DNA from: Clostridia bacterium
GTDB lineage: Bacteria > Bacillota > Clostridia > Christensenellales > Borkfalkiaceae
Assembly: GCA_017503885.1 (NCBI GenBank)
Contig: JAFVSF010000125.1
Location: 1 to 9,210 of the forward strand
DNA length: 9,210 bases
Direction: 5' to 3'
Position numbers and translations under genes: made by a program. The notes beneath the pieces are model-generated. The model was not told where the DNA came from and ran no database searches. It saw only the letters and a list, made by a program, of their open reading frames with translations. Shown here in pieces: positions 5,370-9,210 of the stretch (positions are counted from its first letter, which is position 1; each line of letters starts with the position of its first letter).

Positions 5370-5894
5370 ATGCAGTTTAAAGGCGATACCTTTGTTAACA
5401 AATTAATATTATTGTTCGTCTTTGACAAAATGGAAGTTCCCCTATCGGAAAATACCATCTTAGACATGTGCAGTTCGGCAAATCAATGGATAAATTATAT
5501 GGACTGCAAACCTCTACTTACAACCTTGCTTAGTCACTCGTTTATCTACAACGTGTCAAGTCAAGGCGAACCTCTTTACAGTATAACTCCAGACGGAAGA
5601 ATTTGTTTGGCAGATTTCTACGTGCAAATTCCTTCTTCTTTAAGAGAAGAGATTTCTATATTCGTTAAGAAAAATCGTAACAAGTATAGAAAACGTCAAG
5701 AGAGAGTTGCCGATTACTTTATGAATAAAGACGGCACTTATACGGTATATCTTAAAATTGTAGAACCATCTCAACCCATTTTAGAATTAAAACTAGTCGT
5801 TGCAGATAGAGCGACTGCAAAAAGTATTTATAAAAAATGGGAAGAAAAAGCCGATAACGTTTACGCAACAGTGTACGACGTTTTGGTTGACTAA
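5370..5894 (+). CDS. DUF4364 winged-helix family protein
   Basis: The 174-aa product matches the Firmicute DUF4364 family in length and layout. Residues about 8-85 look like a winged helix: NKLILLFVFDKMEVPLSENT (10-29), an LL-rich second helix around 49-54 (CKPLLTTLL) and a wing with PLYSITPDGR (68-77). A basic helix follows (VKKNRNKYRKRQERV at 99-113), and the C-terminal half is beta-rich (TYTVYLKIVEP, ILELKLVV). Family members are presumed DNA-binding regulators of unknown target. GAGGAG sits 5 nt before the ATG. It has no cysteine cluster or membrane span. It lies behind a weak terminator from the HPr-like gene and probably continues into the TSCPD gene, since no terminator lies between 5895 and 5969. 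Confidence 0.85.
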   Translation: MQFKGDTFVNKLILLFVFDKMEVPLSENTILDMCSSANQWINYMDCKPLLTTLLSHSFIYNVSSQGEPLYSITPDGRICLADFYVQIPSSLREEISIFVKKNRNKYRKRQERVADYFMNKDGTYTVYLKIVEPSQPILELKLVVADRATAKSIYKKWEEKADNVYATVYDVLVD

Positions 5895-5969
5895 AAATAA
5901 ACGAGCAACATTACGGTGTGCAACGCAAAAAGCAAAGCGTGATTAGCCGAAACAAATAAAGGAGTAAAT

Positions 5970-6224
5970 ATGTTAACTTATATTACTAAAGGAACTTGTA
6001 GCAGACAAATCTTATTCAACGTAACGGAAGACGATAAGGTTGTAGACGTAAAATTTATCGGTGGTTGTAGTGGCAACCTTCAAGGTATTGCAAAACTTGT
6101 TCAAGGCAGACCTGTTGATGAAGTAATTTCTCTTCTTTCTGGAATCAAGTGTAGATCTAACACTTCTTGCCCAGACCAACTTGCAACAGCCCTCACTGAA
6201 TACAAAGCAAAGAAAGCTGAGTAA
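5970..6224 (+). CDS. TSCPD-domain protein, TIGR03905 type
   Basis: An 84-aa cytoplasmic protein made up of a single TSCPD domain: GTCSRQILF (8-16), FIGGCSGNLQGIAKLVQG (29-46), SGIKCRSNTSCPDQLATAL (57-75). Cysteines at 10, 33, 61 and 67 are the conserved set and could bind metal or cycle as thiols. The same domain is found at the C-terminus of B12-dependent ribonucleotide reductases (NrdJ), but here it stands alone, as in many Firmicutes, where the function is unknown. AAGGAG lies 5 nt before the ATG. A canonical terminator follows 15 nt after the stop. Confidence 0.88.
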   Translation: MLTYITKGTCSRQILFNVTEDDKVVDVKFIGGCSGNLQGIAKLVQGRPVDEVISLLSGIKCRSNTSCPDQLATALTEYKAKKAE

Positions 6225-6239
6225 TAGGCAAACTTAATT

Positions 6240-6273
6240 ACGGCGAAGCCAAACGCTTCGCCGTTCACTTTTT
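6240..6273 (+). terminator. Intrinsic terminator after the TSCPD gene
   Basis: ACGGCGAAGC (6240-6249) and GCTTCGCCGT (6255-6264) make a perfect 10-bp GC-rich stem with a CAAAC loop. The tail is TCACTTTTT, so the T-run starts 4 nt from the stem, which may permit some read-through into the MFS gene 23 bp further on. Confidence 0.85.
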
Positions 6274-6295
6274 ATACGTTTCAAGATCTTTCATT

Positions 6296-7462
6296 ATGGC
6301 TACTTTATTACTAATAGTTATTTTTACGGGCTTTATAGGGCTTGGTATTCCTGACTCTCTTCTTGGCTCTGCTTGGCCAGCCATTTGCGAAGAACTTAAA
6401 ATTAGCACGTCCGTAGCGTGGACTATAACAACGCCAATATCTTGTTTTACGTTGTTATCAAGCATCTTTAGCGCTCAAATAATTGAGAAATTCGGTGTTA
6501 AATTAGTTGCGTTCATATCTACGCTTTTAACGGCTTTAGCACTACTTGGTATGTCTTTTGCAAATGCTACTTGGATGCTTATTCTTTTAGGTTTCCCTCT
6601 AGGAATCGGTGCAGGTGCTGTTGATAGTGGGCTCAACAATTACGTAGCACTTCACTACAAAGCCTCCCACATGAATTTTTTACACTGTTTCTATGGTGTT
6701 GGAGTGGCATTAAGTCCATACCTTATGTCTCTTGCACTTTCTTTTATGACTTGGAGATGGGGTTATAGATACGCATCAATTATTCAATTCCTTATTGCCG
6801 TTATACTTCTCTCTTCATTTCCTCTTTGGAAAGTTCACGACAAAACACAACCTCATAGCATTGAAACAAAAGTAGACTACGGCTCTTATAAAGAGGTTTT
6901 AAAAACGCCTATTTGCATACCCGTTTGTTTAGTTTTTTTGGCTTGTTGTGCGATAGAGGTCACTGCCGGAATTTGGGCAACGACCTATCTTGTAGACGTA
7001 AAAGAAGTTTCTAAAAGCGACGGTGCTTTTTACCTTGTTTTATACTACGTCGGCTTAGCGTTAGGAAGATTTTTGTCTGGCGTATTATCAAGCAAATTTT
7101 CTTTAAATAAAATCAACGTTTTAGGTCTAATTTCTATCGGTATTGGTGTTATAGGCCTACTTTTACCAATAAAAGCAGTTTTCGTTGCTGTGTTTGCACT
7201 ACTGCTAATTGGTCTTGGAGTTGCACCTTTTTACCCTAATTTTAGTTTTTTAACACCAAAGCATTTCGGCGAAAAAAACTCCCAAAAAGCAATGGGCGTA
7301 CAAATGGTATCAGCTTTTATAGGAATAGTTGTTTTCCCATCGCTTATGGGCATTCTAACTGCTAAAATGGGTATGAAAATCCTTGCTCCTTACCTTGCAA
7401 TTTTGCTTGGCATTTTAACTATATCTTATATATTTTATAAAAATTTTGAAAAGAAGAATTAA
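6296..7462 (+). CDS. MFS transporter, FucP-like arm, substrate unknown
   Basis: A 388-aa, 12-span major facilitator. The first span carries GLGIPDSLLGSAWP (15-28), and SGLNNYVALHYKASHMNFLH (111-130) followed by CFYGVG (131-136) is the other conserved block of this Firmicute subgroup. A degenerate motif-A-like GRFLSG (257-262) opens the second six-span half. The central cytoplasmic loop is about 180-200. Similar proteins are loosely labelled sugar or FucP-like transporters; nothing here fixes the substrate, and efflux is equally possible. The start at 6296 is supported by the protein ending just before span 1, and there is no upstream in-frame ATG. No Shine-Dalgarno sequence is visible (TCAAGATCTTTCATT before ATG), and no good promoter lies in the 22 bp after the preceding terminator. 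It ends 1 bp before the tcdA-like ATG, so the two are likely co-transcribed. Confidence 0.85.
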   Translation: MATLLLIVIFTGFIGLGIPDSLLGSAWPAICEELKISTSVAWTITTPISCFTLLSSIFSAQIIEKFGVKLVAFISTLLTALALLGMSFANATWMLILLGFPLGIGAGAVDSGLNNYVALHYKASHMNFLHCFYGVGVALSPYLMSLALSFMTWRWGYRYASIIQFLIAVILLSSFPLWKVHDKTQPHSIETKVDYGSYKEVLKTPICIPVCLVFLACCAIEVTAGIWATTYLVDVKEVSKSDGAFYLVLYYVGLALGRFLSGVLSSKFSLNKINVLGLISIGIGVIGLLLPIKAVFVAVFALLLIGLGVAPFYPNFSFLTPKHFGEKNSQKAMGVQMVSAFIGIVVFPSLMGILTAKMGMKILAPYLAILLGILTISYIFYKNFEKKN

Positions 7463-7463
7463 T

Positions 7464-8174
7464 ATGGAAAGATTTTCAAGAACTGCCCTTCTTATAGGTA
7501 AAGACGGGGTTGAAAAACTTAATAAATCTAAAGTTATAGTGTTTGGCGTTGGTGGTGTTGGTGGCTATACTGTTGAGGCTCTTGCTAGAAGTGGAGTTGG
7601 ACAAATTGACGTCGTTGACAATGACAGCGTATCTTTTTCAAACCTAAATCGCCAAATTATTGCCACAGTTGACACTGTAGGAAAAGACAAAGTCGACGTA
7701 ATTAAGGATAGAATTTTGTCTATTAACCCAAACGCAACTGTAAATACTCATAAGGTTTTTTACTCGCCCGAAACGGCTGACCTGTTCGACCTATCTTCTT
7801 ACGACTACGTTGTCGATGCCATTGATTCGGTAACTGGCAAAATAGAACTTTGTCTGCAAGCAGAAAATGTTGGCACTCCTATTATAAGTTCAATGGGTGC
7901 AGGCAACAAACTTGATGCAACGGCGTTTGAAGTAACCGATATTTACAAAACGTCCGTTTGCCCTCTTGCAAAAGTTATGCGAAGAGAGTTAAAAGCGAGA
8001 GGAATTAAAAACTTAAAGGTAGTATATTCAAAAGAAGAGCCTATAAAAATTACCGACACGCAGGGAATTGAAATACCCGAAGGAAAGAGACAAATCCCTG
8101 GTAGCATTGCCTTTGTTCCGTCCGTAGTAGGACTTATTATCGCAGGCGAAGTTATCAAAGATTTGATAAAATAA
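7464..8174 (+). CDS. tcdA: tRNA t6A dehydratase, TcdA/CsdL type
   Basis: A 236-aa E1-like (ThiF/MoeB fold) enzyme of the TcdA subgroup, which uses ATP to cyclise the t6A37 base of ANN-decoding tRNAs to ct6A. It opens MERFSRTALLIGKDGVEKL, has the nucleotide-binding GVGGVGG (28-34), the acidic D52/D54 ahead of SNLNRQ (59-64), DAID (118-121) and SMGAGNKLD (143-151). The TcdA-type segment KTSVCPLAKVMRRELKARGI (162-181) and KVVYSKEEP (185-193) separates it from ThiF and MoeB. C166 of that segment is visible, but the E1-type CxxC zinc pairs are absent, as usual in TcdA. The ATG at 7464 is chosen over a TTG at 7446 because family proteins start at MERF; only a weak AAGAAG precedes it. No csdA/csdE partner is adjacent. 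Confidence 0.92.
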   Translation: MERFSRTALLIGKDGVEKLNKSKVIVFGVGGVGGYTVEALARSGVGQIDVVDNDSVSFSNLNRQIIATVDTVGKDKVDVIKDRILSINPNATVNTHKVFYSPETADLFDLSSYDYVVDAIDSVTGKIELCLQAENVGTPIISSMGAGNKLDATAFEVTDIYKTSVCPLAKVMRRELKARGIKNLKVVYSKEEPIKITDTQGIEIPEGKRQIPGSIAFVPSVVGLIIAGEVIKDLIK

Positions 8175-8233
8175 TAAAAAATCATATCAATAAACGCTTA
8201 TTATGTACAAGCAGTGAAAATTTTAGATAAGTA

Positions 8234-8262
8234 TTGACAATTAAGTTAAAAAAGGTTAAAAT
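8234..8262 (+). promoter_or_regulatory. Sigma-A promoter of rplI
   Basis: A perfect TTGACA (8234-8239), a 17-bp spacer and TAAAAT (8257-8262) give a near-consensus promoter. Transcription would start near 8269, about 25 nt before the rplI ATG, with AAAGGAG at 8280-8286 as ribosome site. No L9-type autoregulatory leader is visible in so short a leader. Confidence 0.8.
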
Positions 8263-8293
8263 ATTATTAGAAAAAAAGTAAAGGAGTTTAGCC

Positions 8294-8737
8294 ATGAAAG
8301 TTATATTATTACAAGACGTAAAAGGCACTGGCAAAAAGGATGAAATAATTGAGGTTAGCGACGGCTATGCAAGAAACTGTTTATTTAAAAAGAAACTTGC
8401 AGTAGAGGCTACTTCAACCGAAATAAATGCTATAAACAACAAGAAAAAGGCAGAAACTTACCACAAGCAAGAAGAAATAAAGGCTTGGATGGAAGTTGCA
8501 AACAAACTCAGAAATAAAGAGGTAACTTGCAAAATTAAATGTGGCGAAAACGGAAAGGTTTTCGGTAGCGTAAACTCTAAAGAAATTGCAGACGAATTAA
8601 CTGCTTTAGGTTTTGATATCGATAAAAAACAAATTCTTTTAAAAACCCCAATAAAGAGCGTTGGCGTGTACGATATCGAACTTAAATTCCTTCCTGAAGT
8701 TACGACAAAAATTAAGGTTAAAGTAGAAAGCCTTTAA
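8294..8737 (+). CDS. rplI: Ribosomal protein bL9
   Basis: The 147-aa product is full-length bL9 of the 50S subunit, which binds 23S rRNA near the L1 stalk. The N-terminal rRNA-binding domain starts MKVILLQDVKGTGKKDEIIE and has the signature DGYARNCLFKKKLA (23-36). The long connecting helix runs from about 41 to 75. The C-terminal domain begins at about 78 with GENGKVFGSVNSKEIADEL (84-102) and ends FLPEVTTKIKVKVESL. AAAGGAG lies 7 nt before the ATG. It has its own promoter and its own long terminator. In many Firmicutes rplI precedes dnaB or follows a GdpP-type gene; neither is here. Confidence 0.98.
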   Translation: MKVILLQDVKGTGKKDEIIEVSDGYARNCLFKKKLAVEATSTEINAINNKKKAETYHKQEEIKAWMEVANKLRNKEVTCKIKCGENGKVFGSVNSKEIADELTALGFDIDKKQILLKTPIKSVGVYDIELKFLPEVTTKIKVKVESL

Positions 8738-8751
8738 GTTTAAATAATAAT

Positions 8752-8820
8752 CCCCGTGATTTTAGTTAAATAGTGATAAAATTCTATCGCTATATAATTA
8801 AAATCACGGGGTTTTTATTT
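8752..8820 (+). terminator. Very long rplI terminator hairpin
   Basis: CCCCGTGATTTTA (8752-8764) pairs perfectly with TAAAATCACGGGG (8799-8811). The stem continues inward through a G-U pair (8765/8798), TTA/TAA (8766-8768/8795-8797), one A/A mismatch and ATAGTGATA with TATCGCTAT (8770-8778/8785-8793, one U-G), closing on a 6-nt AAATTC loop. TTTTTATTTT follows on the plus strand. The minus-strand tail is only ATTATTATTT, so it would terminate the convergent VanW gene more weakly. At about 27 pairing positions it is far longer than a typical terminator stem. Confidence 0.85.
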
Positions 8821-8850
8821 TAGCAATAATAAATAAAATTCATACAAAAA

Positions 8851-9210
8851 TCAACTTATAGAGCCACTTTCGCCATAAATAATCTCTCCTTGCAGTGGTG
8901 CGTATTTATCTTTACTTAACGGTATTTTATCTATCAAAACTCCATCTTTATAAACTTTCAAATAGCCTTGACTTATAAGCCCCTCTTTTGGATAAACTAC
9001 CACTCTTTCTTCCCCTACTTTCAACTCGCTTGACGGGGTTTTTAAATATTGAGGTGGTTGAATTTTCTCTAACACGACAAACTCTCTTTCATAACTTAAA
9101 TCAGTTTTTAACCCATACACGCTTACGGTTATATTATCTCCGTCAACTTTTGCAATTATAAAAACAACACCACCAGTATTATTAATAAACTTTAAATCAG
9201 AATACCCCAT
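8851..9210 (-). CDS. VanW/G5-domain protein, C-terminal part
   Basis: Only the last 119 residues are inside the window; the apparent Met at 9210 is at the edge and is probably internal. The visible start, SDLKFINNTGGVVFIIAKV (residues 4-22), is the end of a VanW domain, and TVSVYGLK follows. Residues about 45-115 look like a G5 domain (ELKVGEERVVVYPKEGLIS, then YLKVYKDG and KYAPLQGEIIYG). VanW plus G5 is common in Firmicute exported or wall-associated proteins, often with an N-terminal membrane anchor, which would lie outside. Despite the name, it is not evidence of vancomycin resistance: no vanA/B, H, X, R or S gene is present. The coding strand converges on rplI. Confidence 0.85.
   Translation of the reverse strand: MGYSDLKFINNTGGVVFIIAKVDGDNITVSVYGLKTDLSYEREFVVLEKIQPPQYLKTPSSELKVGEERVVVYPKEGLISQGYLKVYKDGVLIDKIPLSKDKYAPLQGEIIYGESGSIS

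Noticed and set aside
5887..5915. Possible promoter TTGACT with a weak -10 before the TSCPD gene
   Set aside because: The -10 position reads ATTACG, a poor match, and co-transcription with DUF4364 needs no extra promoter.
6265..6465. Minus-strand 66-aa frame over the MFS start
   Set aside because: It is antisense to the first membrane spans of the MFS protein and shows no family features.
7943..8185. Minus-strand 80-aa frame inside tcdA
   Set aside because: It is a shadow of the TcdA C-terminal region, with no ribosome site.
8851..9210. Vancomycin resistance locus
   Set aside because: Only a VanW-type tail is present. VanW/G5 proteins are widespread in Firmicutes, and no resistance ligase, dehydrogenase or peptidase gene is in the window.

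Overview
The window reads as ordinary chromosome from a low-GC Clostridia-type Firmicute, probably an uncultivated or gut lineage. The evidence is the AT-rich sequence, GGAGG-type ribosome sites, sigma-A promoters with 17-bp spacers, and a gene set common in that class: a DUF4364 regulator, a stand-alone TSCPD protein, a degenerate HPr, a VanW/G5 wall-type protein and a CPBP protease. There is no rRNA, tRNA, CRISPR array, insertion sequence, integrase or recognisable defence system. Assignment to Clostridia is inference from family content.

Left half, all on the minus strand. A divergent promoter region (about 4794-5081) drives a tight leftward operon: an unrecognised 261-aa protein, a Nudix ADP-ribose pyrophosphatase-type hydrolase, a CPBP membrane protease, D-aminoacyl-tRNA deacylase (dtd) and a short QueG-like double 4Fe-4S protein. 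Genes overlap by 4 bp or are 0-1 bp apart. The operon ends at a strong bidirectional hairpin (1492-1533). The 3' arm of that hairpin carries the ribosome site of a 40-aa Lys-rich small protein (1365-1487). Next comes a GNAT-fold acyltransferase-like gene (176-1303) with its own promoter. Last, at the window edge, is a roughly 146-bp nested inverted repeat without coding capacity (7-152).

Right half, mostly plus strand. From the second divergent promoter come an HPr-like protein whose phosphorylatable His is replaced by Gln while the regulatory Ser is kept (Crh-like), a DUF4364 winged-helix protein and a TSCPD-domain protein, ending at a terminator (6240-6273). A second group is an MFS transporter followed 1 bp later by a TcdA-type (t6A dehydratase) ThiF-fold enzyme. 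rplI then has its own near-consensus promoter and a very long terminator hairpin. The C-terminal end of a VanW/G5-domain protein converges on it from the right edge.

Functionally the window mixes translation quality and tRNA modification (dtd, tcdA, QueG-like, bL9) with nucleotide housekeeping (Nudix), carbon-signal-type regulation (Crh-like HPr) and envelope genes (CPBP, VanW). I do not see a clear novel multi-gene system. The items most worth a second look are the small protein with a hairpin-buried ribosome site, the unknown operon leader, the His-less HPr and the edge inverted repeat.
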